A stretch of DNA of 64,000 bases from Ruminiclostridium cellulolyticum H10. Lineage in GTDB: Bacteria; Bacillota; Clostridia; Acetivibrionales; DSM-1351. The notes beneath the pieces are model-generated. The model was not told the DNA's origin. It worked only from the letters and a program-made list of their open reading frames with translations, and made no database searches. The stretch's first letter is position 1; every line of letters begins with the position of its first letter. The stretch is taken from positions 1,976,501-2,040,500 of the forward strand of contig NC_011898.1 of assembly GCF_000022065.1 (NCBI RefSeq), read 5' to 3'. This document shows, piece after piece, positions 54,016-63,582 of the stretch. The position numbers and the translations under genes were made by a program.

Positions 54016-55608
54016 TTATAAATCGTTACCCGCATATGAGAGATTAAAGCTTTTGTTTATCAACGGGAAGTCCGTCAAAGTATTAGTATTTACTGCATGG
54101 CAAAGAGCGGGCCAATTACAGAAGGACGGTGTTCTTACTTTATAGCGGAAAATAGTGTTATTTTCACCTGTCATTACAAAATGTAAATTTTCACCTCTCG
54201 GAGACTCTGTCATTCCGAACGCATAGGAGTATGGCTTTAGTTCTCCTATATCAACAGATACAGGTCCCTCCTCAGGCATTTTTTCCAATACCTGCTTTAT
54301 AATATTTATAGACTCGATTACTTCTTCTATTTTTACATTCATTCTACAGTTAACGTCACAATTACTATGCTCTGGAACATTAAATTTTAGTTTGGAATAT
54401 GCAGCGTATGGAAATTCCTTTCTCACATCGGTTTTTACACCGCTGGCTCTTCCTCCTGGTCCAACAACATTCAAATCGACTGCAATGGAATTCTCAAGTA
54501 TTCCGGTGTGCTCTACCCTATCTATAAACATTCCGTTATTTTTTATAATAGCTACTGTTTCCTTAAATTCCTTATCCAGCTTGTTAATGCATTCTAGAAT
54601 AATCTTCTCATTGCTACGTACAAAGTCACGTCTTAAACCACCGGGCTTATTGGTGTTTCTGAGAAATCTGCTGCCTGTAAGTTGTTCATTCAGAAGTTGT
54701 ATCCATCTCCTCATCATTGCAAACTGGCCTGATGGAAATATATAAGCCGTATCTACACACAGTCCTTGTATATCCCCAAGATGTCCGCATATACGTTCAA
54801 GTTCAGCAAATAGTACTCTCGAATATACTGCACGTTCCGGAATATATGTGATACCATTGAGCTTTTCAATTGCCTGACAGAAAGCCAGCGAATTTGTAAA
54901 TGTCTCATCCCCTGAAATTCTTTCCGAAAACAAAAGAACCTTCATATAATGCTGGTTTTCACAAAGTTTCTCAAGACCACGATGTACATAATAGAGCTTT
55001 GCTTCAAGATTTATTATTGGTTCACCTGCCACGCTGAATCGGAAATGGCCCGGTTCGATAATACCCGCATGAACAGGCCCTACAGGCACTTCAAAAACAC
55101 CCTCGCCAGTAATAGTTGAGAATTCTAACTCACGCTGCTGAAACGGAAGATGGGTATTGGATTTGAAGTTCCTCCTCAAAGGGTGAACGTCTAGCGGAAA
55201 ATTACCGTGATGAACCAGCTCCCTACTGTCAGGTAATTCTTCAAATACTATTCCGTACATATCATGAATCTCACGCTCATACAAGCTTGCAGCCGGAACT
55301 TCCAAAGCTATGGAATCAACCTTAGCTGAGCCGTCATTCTCAAGCTTTGAATACAATGTAATTAACGTGTTTGATGATCTTACTGCAAATGTGTAATATA
55401 CTGTAAGCTTATTGTCAATCGGTGTAGTATCATTAGCAAATAAGCCAACAAGCACACATTCAATATTTTTATATACATTAATGCAGTCCTCCTTCACAGT
55501 GGAGGGAGAAATGCAAAAGTAAATTTCATTTTCATTAATAAGTCTGCTTTCAAGTATATGAGAGGATAACAATCTTTTTATAGTATCCAATATAGCTGCC
55601 GAAACCAT
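54016..55608 (-). CDS. Ehr-type large subunit (NuoC-NuoD fusion) without [NiFe] cysteines
   Basis: 530 residues: NuoC-like 30-kDa domain (~1-140; EREIHDMYGI, DVHPLRR) fused to a NuoD/HycE-like 49-kDa domain. Where HycE has RVCGIC the sequence is Arg230-Ile-Ser-Gly-Asp-Glu (RISGDE), and where HycE ends PCxxC it ends NLSYAGNDL (Ser524, Gly527). All four Ni ligands are missing, so it is not a hydrogenase. This is the hallmark of energy-converting-hydrogenase-related complexes. Its electron acceptor is unknown. Confidence 0.92.
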   Translation of the reverse strand: MVSAAILDTIKRLLSSHILESRLINENEIYFCISPSTVKEDCINVYKNIECVLVGLFANDTTPIDNKLTVYYTFAVRSSNTLITLYSKLENDGSAKVDSIALEVPAASLYEREIHDMYGIVFEELPDSRELVHHGNFPLDVHPLRRNFKSNTHLPFQQRELEFSTITGEGVFEVPVGPVHAGIIEPGHFRFSVAGEPIINLEAKLYYVHRGLEKLCENQHYMKVLLFSERISGDETFTNSLAFCQAIEKLNGITYIPERAVYSRVLFAELERICGHLGDIQGLCVDTAYIFPSGQFAMMRRWIQLLNEQLTGSRFLRNTNKPGGLRRDFVRSNEKIILECINKLDKEFKETVAIIKNNGMFIDRVEHTGILENSIAVDLNVVGPGGRASGVKTDVRKEFPYAAYSKLKFNVPEHSNCDVNCRMNVKIEEVIESINIIKQVLEKMPEEGPVSVDIGELKPYSYAFGMTESPRGENLHFVMTGENNTIFRYKVRTPSFCNWPALCHAVNTNTLTDFPLINKSFNLSYAGNDL

Positions 55609-55611
55609 TAA

Positions 55612-57099
55612 TTAACCCCCAATTCCTAGTATAATATCGGTTGTATTTTCCATTAACTCCTTGAAAGGTACCGGAATATATATGCCGGCCAAAACCGTAA
55701 TACATAAAAGAATAATAAGAACTGCCGGTCCGATAATATCTATTTCACCCTTTTTTATTTGAGGGTTGCTATTATTACCATAGAACATTTTTCCTAACTG
55801 CTTTGTAAAACCAGCAAAAACCATTGAAAGAAATATTAACAACAAGGCTGTTACAATATATCTTTTTGAAAATATAGTTCCCACAACAGTATTAAATTCG
55901 CTCATAAACACACCAAAAGGAGGCATACCGGTTATCGCAAATGTACCAAGGACAAAAACAATTCCCGTGACAGGCATTGTTTTTATAAGACCACGAATAC
56001 TGGAAATCTTTTTGGTATGATGTTTTAAATAAACATTCCCTGTTGCCAGGAATAGCATCAGTTTTGTCATTGCGTGATTAAAGGTATGGTAAAGTGCCGC
56101 AAAAATACTTATCGGCGTACAAACTCCAAGGCCTAAAGCAATTATTCCCATATGTTCAATACTGGAATACGCCAATATACGTTTATAATCCTGCTGAACC
56201 AGTATGAATACAGCCGCAGTACCAATGGAGAGTACACTAAGTACTATCAGCAGATTTCCGGTGTAATTGCTGCTACCCAGACATTTATTAACTATGGACA
56301 TAACTCTTATTACTCCATACATTGCTGTATTCAACAATACTCCCGATAAAAGTGCACTTACAGGCGAAGGTGCTTGACTGTGAGCATCAGGAAGCCATGT
56401 ATGCATAGGCGAAAAACCAACCTTTGTACCGAAACCTATTAAAATAAAAATAAATGCGATTTTTAAAATACTAGGGTCAAGTGCACTTGCATATTTGATA
56501 AGATAGCTCCAATCCATTCCCGAAATTCTTGCTCCTCCCAATTTAACAGTTGACGAATAAAACAGGAGGATAATCCCAAGCAAGGCAAATGTAATACCAA
56601 CTGAACAAATAATAAGGTACTTCCAAGCAGCTTCAATTGCACGTTTGTTGTTGTAAAAACCAACCAAAAACGCAGAAGCCAGGGTAGTGGCTTCAATAGA
56701 AATCCACATTACACCCATGTTACGAGTAGTTAAAGCAAGTATCATCGATAAGACAAATGCATTGGATAATGAATAATATAACTTTAACTTACGTATAGTA
56801 ATCACTTTATTCTTCAATTCTTGGCCAAAATAACTTATTGAGTATAGAGAAACCAAAAAAAATGCCAGTGTCGTTATAAATAATATGTAACCACTTAGTG
56901 AGTCCATATAAAAAATATTTTTAAATAAACCTGAGCTTGAAATCACTTTATATTTATTTATATTAATAAGTGAAAGAATTGAAAGAACCAGCAATCCTGA
57001 TGCCCCAATTAAATTTATAGCATGTATAAAAAATTTATTTTTACTAATCCATACCAGCCCGCCTGCCAGTACCGGAATCACTACAAATGCCGCAATCAT
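55612..57099 (-). CDS. Ehr membrane subunit, HyfF/NuoN-like antiporter subunit
   Basis: 495 residues, about 13-14 membrane helices, proton_antipo_M family. GFGTKVGFSPMHTWLPDAHSQAPSPVSALLSG carries the conserved Lys and the proton-channel signature; LYHTFNHAMTKLMLFL follows. Such subunits translocate H+ or Na+ in complex I and group 4 hydrogenases. Second antiporter-like subunit of the complex; begins 3 nt before the large-subunit gene region. Confidence 0.92.
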   Translation of the reverse strand: MIAAFVVIPVLAGGLVWISKNKFFIHAINLIGASGLLVLSILSLININKYKVISSSGLFKNIFYMDSLSGYILFITTLAFFLVSLYSISYFGQELKNKVITIRKLKLYYSLSNAFVLSMILALTTRNMGVMWISIEATTLASAFLVGFYNNKRAIEAAWKYLIICSVGITFALLGIILLFYSSTVKLGGARISGMDWSYLIKYASALDPSILKIAFIFILIGFGTKVGFSPMHTWLPDAHSQAPSPVSALLSGVLLNTAMYGVIRVMSIVNKCLGSSNYTGNLLIVLSVLSIGTAAVFILVQQDYKRILAYSSIEHMGIIALGLGVCTPISIFAALYHTFNHAMTKLMLFLATGNVYLKHHTKKISSIRGLIKTMPVTGIVFVLGTFAITGMPPFGVFMSEFNTVVGTIFSKRYIVTALLLIFLSMVFAGFTKQLGKMFYGNNSNPQIKKGEIDIIGPAVLIILLCITVLAGIYIPVPFKELMENTTDIILGIGG

Positions 57100-57124
57100 A
57101 TACCCTCCCTGAAACCCACTTTAT

Positions 57125-57787
57125 TTAACCTTTTAATTGCTTTAATTTGTTTATATCTATGGAATTAAAAGTGTTATTAATTTTAAAAACAAATATACCC
57201 ATAATCAAAAATGCAGTTAATAAATCAAAGAAAAGACCAAGTTCAACAATCATCGGCATTCCGCCGGTTGTCAACATAGCTGACAGAAATAACCCATTTT
57301 CTATCACAAGAAAGCCAATAATCTGTCCTAATGCCTTTTTTCTACTTATCATAAAAAATAATCCAATCATAACAACTGATAAAGAATAAATAAGGTAATT
57401 CTCAGTTGCCGGATTTGTAATACCTTCTATGTTGAAAACTACATACCAGCACAGGACAACCAGTCCGCAGCATATAAGCATTGAGATGGGAATGTTTATA
57501 AAAAAATCCTTTTCAACCTTATATTCCACCCTATTAGAGGTTCTTCTCATAACCATTGGAATTAAAAATACTTTAAATACTACAATCAACAAAAATATAA
57601 AAAAAACCTCATCGAATTTTTTGGACTCAACCATACTTTTGACTGAAACAATCAGTGAAATCAAAGCAAGTAATACTGATTGCATTCTGAATGTTGTAAT
57701 ATAAGCATTTTGACGCTTATTTGCCACAAGCGTAAATGATGAAATCAATATAAGAATTGCTAAAAGGTTTAAAACGTTATTATACAT
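57125..57787 (-). CDS. Ehr membrane subunit, HyfE-like
   Basis: 220 residues, six to seven hydrophobic helices, resembling HyfE: a NuoK-like part at the C-terminal end (QIIGFLVIENGLFLSAM, LGLFFDLLTAFLIMGIF). The conserved Glu in IEN and the Asp in FDLL are kept, as in the NuoK channel. Sits between the HyfC- and HyfF-like genes, the order of hyf operons. Confidence 0.85.
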   Translation of the reverse strand: MYNNVLNLLAILILISSFTLVANKRQNAYITTFRMQSVLLALISLIVSVKSMVESKKFDEVFFIFLLIVVFKVFLIPMVMRRTSNRVEYKVEKDFFINIPISMLICCGLVVLCWYVVFNIEGITNPATENYLIYSLSVVMIGLFFMISRKKALGQIIGFLVIENGLFLSAMLTTGGMPMIVELGLFFDLLTAFLIMGIFVFKINNTFNSIDINKLKQLKG

Positions 57788-57811
57788 TATTTACCTCCAT
57801 ACCATATTGTT

Positions 57812-58750
57812 TTATATTAAAACAAAGCGGGTTAAAAAACCTAAAACAGAAATAATTAGAGCAATTGCTGCATAGTTTGGAAGACTAAAAAGTCTGAATT
57901 TGACTGTATTAATCTCAATAATAGCTGCCAGGAATGTAATTACTAACAGCTTCAGCAGGTATATGCTAAGTCCTGCTAATATATTTTCCATATTCAAACC
58001 AACCGGAATTAATATGTTAGCCATAAATGTCATAAATACCAATTGCTTTATATATGAACCCATTTCAATGAAAGCCAGATGCCTCCCTGAGTATTCTAAA
58101 GTCATTGCTTCGTGGACCATAGTAAGCTCAAGATGTGTTGAAGGATCATCAACCGGAATCCGGGATGACTCTGCAATCATTACCATTAGCATGGCCACAA
58201 ACAGTAGGATATTTACAGTAGAAAAAGCACCAATGCTCTCTTTTACTGCGTATTCATATATTGAGAAAACACTTGTCGAAGCAACCTCGGGGTTCGCACC
58301 TACAGTAATGATAATTAGAAAAAGTGCAGGTTCAACCAAAGCGGAAACCAGTAATTCTCTACTGCTTCCCATTCCTCCAAAGGTGCTCCCGGTGTCCAGT
58401 CCTGCCAGAGCCATGAAAATACGTCCGGCTACCAAGAGGTAAACTATGACAAGAAGGTCGGTATAAAAGGAAAAACCTTTAAACTGATATATTATAGGTA
58501 AGCACATAGCTGCCGCAAGGGAAGTTATGAAATAAACATATGGTGCCACAGTGTAAATCCATGAAGAAGTGCTTGACACCACCAAATCTTTTTTTAACAG
58601 CTTTATCAGATCATAATAGGGTTGAAAAATCGAAGCACCTATTTTATGCTGTATTTTTGACTTAATTTTCCTTATTATACCAGTAAACAGCGGAGCTATT
58701 AACAGTAAAAAAATCATTTGAAAAATAAACTTTAGTATTGAAACAAACAT
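57812..58750 (-). CDS. Ehr membrane subunit, HyfC/NuoH-like
   Basis: 312 residues, about eight helices, respiratory-chain NuoH/HycD family. RKIKSKIQHKIGASIFQPYYDLIKLLKKD and ESSRIPVDDPSTHLELTMVHEAM carry the conserved Glu residues that line the E-channel between the hydrophilic arm and the antiporters. It anchors the soluble subunits to the membrane. Confidence 0.92.
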   Translation of the reverse strand: MFVSILKFIFQMIFLLLIAPLFTGIIRKIKSKIQHKIGASIFQPYYDLIKLLKKDLVVSSTSSWIYTVAPYVYFITSLAAAMCLPIIYQFKGFSFYTDLLVIVYLLVAGRIFMALAGLDTGSTFGGMGSSRELLVSALVEPALFLIIITVGANPEVASTSVFSIYEYAVKESIGAFSTVNILLFVAMLMVMIAESSRIPVDDPSTHLELTMVHEAMTLEYSGRHLAFIEMGSYIKQLVFMTFMANILIPVGLNMENILAGLSIYLLKLLVITFLAAIIEINTVKFRLFSLPNYAAIALIISVLGFLTRFVLI

Positions 58751-58777
58751 ATATACGTGATCCTTTTTTTAATTTTT

Positions 58778-60844
58778 TTATGCCGTAAATGAATAATATA
58801 AAAGCATGAGTACCATAGCTACAAAGAAATACATTAAATACGCATGTATACTTCCTGTCTGAACGGTAAAACGGATTTTCCTTGAAAACTTAATTATAGT
58901 ACTTATAATAGGTACATATAGATATTTTTCAAAAAATCTTACCGTAGATGTTGTATATTTACCCTCTTTAATATGATAAGGTGCTATTCCTTCTGTTATT
59001 TCCAAATCCCTTCCAGGTTTAAAGAATCCTCTGAATATAATTCTCAAAGATTTAGAAAAACCTGTTGCAGAATACTGCATTTTAGGATTTAGTTTTGTAA
59101 ATCCGCAATCCCACGTATTATAACGTTCAACAGAGGTTCTTTTTCTCAAAGCCATTACTACCACCAATAATAAACCTCCCAATAGCACCAGCAAAATTGC
59201 CGTAAGGCCTGAAGATATACTCAAACTGCTGTTACCGACGGGGTAATATTGGGGTGATAAAAGCGACCAGTCTGTTGCTAACATCTTAATGTTAATCAGT
59301 TGACTGCCAACACCGTCTATCAACCTTATAGCATATTTTGGCAAAATACCAAGCAACAGACAAAGCACTGCTGCTGATGCAAGTGCTGCCAGCATAGGTT
59401 TGCCCGGCTCTTTGGCACTTTCTGCCTTGAGACTCCTTGGCATTCCCAGGAAACTGATACCGAAAAATTTAACAAAACAGAATGCTACCAAAGCTCCGGT
59501 TAAAGCAAGTGCCGCAGCAGCAACCATAAGGATTACAACCAGCAGGAAGTTTTCCGACGGAGCAAAATAGCTTATACTGCTAATAATAGTCCTGAAAATC
59601 ATAAATTCACTGATGAAGCCGTTAAAGGGCGGTACCGCAGAAATAGAAAGACAACCGATGAAAATAAACACCGAGGCTGCAGGCATTTTTTTTATTAAAC
59701 CACCCAGTTTCTCCATGTTTTTAGTATGTGTTGAATATTGAATTGTGCCTGCACCCATGAAAAGCAGTGATTTGAAAACTGCATGGTTCAAAGTATGCAG
59801 AAGTGTTGCGGTTAAGGACAGGGAGAGCAGAGGATAGTTTTCCGATGCTCTTGCAATCATCATCATACCAATACCTGCCAAAATAATACCCATATTTTCT
59901 ATACTCGAATATGCCAATAGTCTTTTAATATTCGTGGTAGAGGCAACAGAATATGCTATTCCGATTAATGCTGAAGCAATACCTATGCAAAGAACTGCTA
60001 CTCCCCACCACAAACCACTAACAGGCAGAATGTTAAAAATAAATCTGAAAAGGCCGTAAATGGCCATCTTTATCATTACACCTGACATCAAAGCAGAAAT
60101 ATTACTTGGAGCTACCGGATGGGCATATGGTAACCAGATATGAACAGGTATAATACCAGCTTTGGTCCCAAACCCAACAAGCAGAAGTAAAAAGATAATA
60201 TTTGCAGAACCGTGAGGTATGGATTGTGGATTAATTGATGATAAATTGAAACTGCCTGTATAAGCCGCAATCAGAACAAAGGCTGCCATAATACATACTG
60301 TTCCGATATAGGTCATTATTATGTATATTCTGCCGGCTTTCTGAACCTCATCCTTTTCATGCTCGTATATAACAAGGAAAAAAGAAATCAGTGACATCAG
60401 CTCCCAAAATACTAGGAAAAGCAGCATGTTACTACTTGCAACCAAAAGAACCATCGAAACAATGAACAAATTGTACAAACAACCGAAAACAGATATATTT
60501 TTTTTGGAAAAGTAGTGTGACATATATGTATATGAGAACAACGAAACAATAACTGCCACTATTGAAATAATCATTATAAAAAATGCAGACAGACTGTCAA
60601 TATTAAATTCAATGGATAAAAATGGAATATTTGTATTAAAATCCAGTTTAGTTGATACATCTCTGGAATATATCAGCTTGTAAATCATTAAAAACGTAAG
60701 TAAGCTGCTTGCTAAAAGTGCAAACGAATTGGATAATCTGTTGGACCACTTTGGACTTGAATATGAAGCTAAAGATGTCAATGCTCCGGTCATATACAAG
60801 ACTATACATATTATAAACAAAACTGCTATTTGATTCGACAACAT
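58778..60844 (-). CDS. Ehr membrane subunit, HyfB/NuoL-like
   Basis: 688 residues, about 15-16 helices, proton_antipo_M family. GFGTKAGIIPVHIWLPYAHPVAPSNISALMSGVM carries the key Lys; LLHTLNHAVFKSLLFMGAGT follows. The C-terminal extension contains a CGFTKLNPKMQYSATGFSKSLR segment typical of HyfB. First gene of the six-gene operon. GGAGG lies 10 nt before the ATG; a strong promoter is at 60901-60929. Confidence 0.92.
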   Translation of the reverse strand: MLSNQIAVLFIICIVLYMTGALTSLASYSSPKWSNRLSNSFALLASSLLTFLMIYKLIYSRDVSTKLDFNTNIPFLSIEFNIDSLSAFFIMIISIVAVIVSLFSYTYMSHYFSKKNISVFGCLYNLFIVSMVLLVASSNMLLFLVFWELMSLISFFLVIYEHEKDEVQKAGRIYIIMTYIGTVCIMAAFVLIAAYTGSFNLSSINPQSIPHGSANIIFLLLLVGFGTKAGIIPVHIWLPYAHPVAPSNISALMSGVMIKMAIYGLFRFIFNILPVSGLWWGVAVLCIGIASALIGIAYSVASTTNIKRLLAYSSIENMGIILAGIGMMMIARASENYPLLSLSLTATLLHTLNHAVFKSLLFMGAGTIQYSTHTKNMEKLGGLIKKMPAASVFIFIGCLSISAVPPFNGFISEFMIFRTIISSISYFAPSENFLLVVILMVAAAALALTGALVAFCFVKFFGISFLGMPRSLKAESAKEPGKPMLAALASAAVLCLLLGILPKYAIRLIDGVGSQLINIKMLATDWSLLSPQYYPVGNSSLSISSGLTAILLVLLGGLLLVVVMALRKRTSVERYNTWDCGFTKLNPKMQYSATGFSKSLRIIFRGFFKPGRDLEITEGIAPYHIKEGKYTTSTVRFFEKYLYVPIISTIIKFSRKIRFTVQTGSIHAYLMYFFVAMVLMLLYYSFTA

Positions 60845-60900
60845 GAGCCAAAAACCTCCAAAGAACCACTTATTCTAAAGACTTGCTAAACACAAATTAT

Positions 60901-60929
60901 ATAATACTACCATGAATTTTAAATGTCAA
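60901..60929 (-). promoter_or_regulatory. Promoter of the Ehr operon
   Basis: Perfect -35 TTGACA (60924-60929) and TATTAT (60901-60906) spaced 17 bp on the minus strand, about 50 nt before the first start codon. Confidence 0.8.
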
Positions 60930-60937
60930 ATAAGCAC

Positions 60938-60988
60938 GATTCTTTGTTTTTAAACATTCTTTGTTTTTAAAGATTCTTTGTTTTTAAA
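60938..60988 (-). repeat. Three tandem 17-bp repeats upstream of the Ehr promoter
   Basis: gattctttgtttttaaa occurs three times head to tail (60938-60954, 60955-60971, 60972-60988) with a single base change (c for g in the middle copy). On the minus strand they end 8 nt before the -35, where an activator or an UP-like A-tract element would act. Confidence 0.85.
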
Positions 60989-60999
60989 TAATATGACTC

Positions 61000-61290
61000 T
61001 TATTTGTTAACAGGTACAAGGATAGAGGCGTTCTCAGATAAGTCACTTGAATCCATATGATTTATCTTCTTTATTAAGTATATCTTCTTTCTGATATCGG
61101 TATTGCCACCGTACTTCGAGGCTATAGACCATAAGGAATCACCCTTCTCTACCGTAACGGAAATGTACTTTTTTTCAGTAAAACCTGCGACTGAGACTGT
61201 ATAAACCAGAGTAAATGTAAGAAATAGACTAAAAAACAAAAAACTGAAAAATCTTTTTTTATCTTTTAAAACATATTTTTTTCTAGCCAT
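61000..61290 (-). CDS. yneA: YneA-like LysM protein, SOS cell-division inhibitor
   Basis: 96 residues: short charged N-terminus, one membrane helix (~18-40) and a C-terminal LysM domain (~47-95; VEKGDSLWSIASKYG). This is the layout of B. subtilis YneA, which blocks septation during the SOS response, and the gene is divergent from lexA as in bacilli. ATG 61290 with GGAGG upstream is the start. Its promoter contains a LexA box within the spacer. Confidence 0.87.
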   Translation of the reverse strand: MARKKYVLKDKKRFFSFLFFSLFLTFTLVYTVSVAGFTEKKYISVTVEKGDSLWSIASKYGGNTDIRKKIYLIKKINHMDSSDLSENASILVPVNK

Positions 61291-61306
61291 ATTAACCTCC
61301 ACATAG

Positions 61307-61359
61307 CAAACGTATGTTCTTTATATTTTTATTTTACGGAACATGTGTTCTTTTGTCAA
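61307..61359 (-). promoter_or_regulatory. yneA promoter with two LexA boxes
   Basis: TTGACA (61354-61359), 17-bp spacer, TAAAAT (61331-61336) on the minus strand. A palindromic SOS box GAACATGTGTTC (61339-61350) fills the spacer, and a second, CAAACGTATGTTC (61307-61319), lies just after the start site. Confidence 0.85.
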
Positions 61360-61378
61360 TAGGTTTTTGAAAAATATC

Positions 61379-61418
61379 CGAACATTAGTTTGATTTGCTG
61401 TTTTTTATGTGTTATACT
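61379..61418 (+). promoter_or_regulatory. lexA promoter with overlapping LexA box
   Basis: TTGATT (61390-61395), 17-bp spacer, TATACT (61413-61418). The SOS box CGAACATTAGTTTG (61379-61392) overlaps the -35, giving autorepression. Confidence 0.85.
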
Positions 61419-61506
61419 ATACCAGTAATAACTGCACTTTTTGGATAATGAGACTAATAGGTCTTTTATTACATAAAAATATGAGCATAAGCTCAGGGAG
61501 GTCTTT

Positions 61507-62154
61507 ATGGCAAAAAAGAATTCTAACAAACAACAGGAAATTCTTGACTATGTTTATAAATGTGTTCATGAAAACGGTTACCCGCCTTCTGTAAGGGAAA
61601 TATGTTCTGCTGTAGGTTTTAAGTCTACTTCTACGGTACATTCCTATTTGCAAAAGCTTATAGATAAAGGACATCTTCAAAAGGACCCTACCAAACCTAG
61701 AGCAATTAAAATTCTAAATAAAACAAGTCAGGTTCAGGAAAACCGCACTAATAAAGAAGGATACTATACCTCCCGTGAAATGGTGGATGTTCCTGTCGTG
61801 GGAAGGGTTACAGCAGGTCAGCCTATTCTGGCTGTTGAAAATATCACCGATACTTTTCCACTGCCAGTAGATTTCGTCCAAAATAGTGATGCATTTATGC
61901 TGAGAATTCAAGGAGAAAGTATGATAGATGCAGGAATCCTTGACAAGGACTTTGTATTGGTAAGACAGCAGTCATCGGCCAATAATGGTGACATTGTTGT
62001 AGCTTTGATTGGAGATGAAGCTACATGTAAAACCTTTTACCGCGAAAAAGATCATATAAGGCTTCAACCGCAGAATAGCAGTATGGAACCCATTGTTGTA
62101 AAAGATGAGTTGTCAATTCTAGGAAAAGTAATTGGTGTATTCAGACGCATGTAA
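61507..62154 (+). CDS. lexA: LexA repressor
   Basis: 215 residues. N-terminal winged helix (~1-70; [25 protein letters not shown]) and C-terminal S24 peptidase-like domain. Self-cleavage site Ala103-Gly104 in VTAGQP, catalytic Ser138 in GESMID and Lys175 in [10 protein letters not shown]. It represses SOS genes, including itself and the divergent yneA-like gene, until RecA filaments trigger autocleavage. AGGGAGG precedes the ATG. Confidence 0.97.
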   Translation: MAKKNSNKQQEILDYVYKCVHENGYPPSVREICSAVGFKSTSTVHSYLQKLIDKGHLQKDPTKPRAIKILNKTSQVQENRTNKEGYYTSREMVDVPVVGRVTAGQPILAVENITDTFPLPVDFVQNSDAFMLRIQGESMIDAGILDKDFVLVRQQSSANNGDIVVALIGDEATCKTFYREKDHIRLQPQNSSMEPIVVKDELSILGKVIGVFRRM

Positions 62155-62177
62155 TATAAAATTTTACATATAAAATT

Positions 62178-62219
62178 AAAAACGCAAAAGGAATTGATGA
62201 TATGTTCCTCTTGCGTTTT
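62178..62219. terminator. Bidirectional terminator between lexA and hfq
   Basis: AAAACGCAAaAGGAA and TTCCTCTTGCGTTTT form a ~14-bp stem with T run on the plus strand and A/T on the other, between convergent genes. Confidence 0.85.
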
Positions 62220-62247
62220 ATTATTTACATATTTAATATATGTAGTA

Positions 62248-62490
62248 TTATTCTTTTCCCTGCTCATTAAAAATAAGGTTCACTGATTTCATAGGACTTA
62301 TAGTTGAAATCGCATGCTTGTATACCAACTGCTGCTTTCCGTCGGTGTCCAGAACAACTGTAAAATTATCAAACCCCTTAACTAAACCCTTCAGTTGAAA
62401 ACCATTTGTAAGATAAATAGTAACAGCAATGTGTTCCTTTCTTACCTGATTTAAAAAAATGTCCTGCAAATTAATAGTATTCTTTACCAA
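62248..62490 (-). CDS. hfq: RNA chaperone Hfq
   Basis: 80 residues with Sm1 ([28 protein letters not shown]) and Sm2 ([11 protein letters not shown]) motifs. Hexameric RNA chaperone for small RNA pairing. Apparent TTG start with AAAGGAGTG 8 nt upstream. The order mutL-miaA-hfq is conserved in Firmicutes. Confidence 0.96.
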   Translation of the reverse strand: MVKNTINLQDIFLNQVRKEHIAVTIYLTNGFQLKGLVKGFDNFTVVLDTDGKQQLVYKHAISTISPMKSVNLIFNEQGKE

Positions 62491-62643
62491 AGTAATTCAC
62501 TCCTTTGTTATATATATATTTACCCATAAGCTTTCCCAAAAAAATCGGGCTTAACTTAAATTTGATACACTAAAACCATTTCTTTTTTTATTTTACTAGA
62601 TAATGCCATTTGATGCAACAAGAATATAGTTCTATCAAGGTTT

Positions 62644-63570
62644 TTAGCCTTTTATGTATTCATAAATCTCATTAAATACATTTATATTATTTCCAGAATT
62701 ATCTAGGTTAAACCACTTGATTCCATTTATTCGTTTAAACCAGGTAATCTGTCTCTTTGCATATCTCCTTGTTCCCTGTTTTATATTTTCAATTGCTTGC
62801 TCCAGAGTGTAGGTATTCCTTAGGTATTCAAGTATTTCTTTGTATCCTATACCCTGCATGGAAATTATACTGTCTGCATAACCAAGGTTTACAAGCTTTT
62901 TCACTTCATCTACAAGTCCGTTTTCAACCATAATATCAACTCTTCTGTTTATTCTTTCATACAACACCTGCCTGTCCATAGACAGTCCCACAAGAATAAA
63001 TTCGTATTTAGGCGGTGTTTTTCTGGAGATTTCATTGTGATATGAAATCGGCTTATGAGTCTGGTAATAAACTTCTAGAGCCCTTATTACTCTTTTGATG
63101 TTATTCGGATGAATATTTAAAGCTGAATCCGGGTCGACTTCCTGTAATTTTTTATGGAGGTGCTCAGGGCCCAATTCGTCTACCTCTTTTTTTAAAGCTT
63201 CGCGAAGTTCCCAGTCACTTTCACTTTCACTAAAATTAATATTATTTATCAAAGAACTGATATAAAGTCCTGTCCCCCCTGCTACTATCGGCTGTTTGTT
63301 CTTTTCAAGAATTTTGACTATATATTTTTCTGCCAGCTCCTTAAATCTGACAACATTAAAATCCTCACTTGGAAGTACTTCATTAATAAGATAGTGTTTT
63401 ATACCCTGCATTTCGTCCTTAGTAGGTTTAGCAGTTCCAATATCCATATATTTGTATATTTGCATGGAATCGGCAGATATAATTTCTCCATCCATTGCTT
63501 TTGCCAGTTCAATGGATAAATTTGTTTTCCCCGACGCAGTAGGACCAACTATAACAATAATACGGTTCAT
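62644..63570 (-). CDS. miaA: tRNA dimethylallyltransferase
   Basis: 308 residues. P-loop GPTASGKTNLSIELA, DSMQIYKYMDIGTAKP, and the tRNA-binding GTRRYAKRQITWFKR are signatures. It transfers dimethylallyl to A37 of tRNAs reading U-starting codons. Lies 12 nt after mutL. Confidence 0.97.
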   Translation of the reverse strand: MNRIIVIVGPTASGKTNLSIELAKAMDGEIISADSMQIYKYMDIGTAKPTKDEMQGIKHYLINEVLPSEDFNVVRFKELAEKYIVKILEKNKQPIVAGGTGLYISSLINNINFSESESDWELREALKKEVDELGPEHLHKKLQEVDPDSALNIHPNNIKRVIRALEVYYQTHKPISYHNEISRKTPPKYEFILVGLSMDRQVLYERINRRVDIMVENGLVDEVKKLVNLGYADSIISMQGIGYKEILEYLRNTYTLEQAIENIKQGTRRYAKRQITWFKRINGIKWFNLDNSGNNINVFNEIYEYIKG

Positions 63571-63582
63571 TCTGTTTCCTTT

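Noticed and set aside
54016-55608. Active group 4 [NiFe] hydrogenase
   Set aside because: All four nickel-ligand cysteines are replaced and no hyp maturation set is nearby; the HypE-like protein at 48360 lacks its C-terminal Cys.
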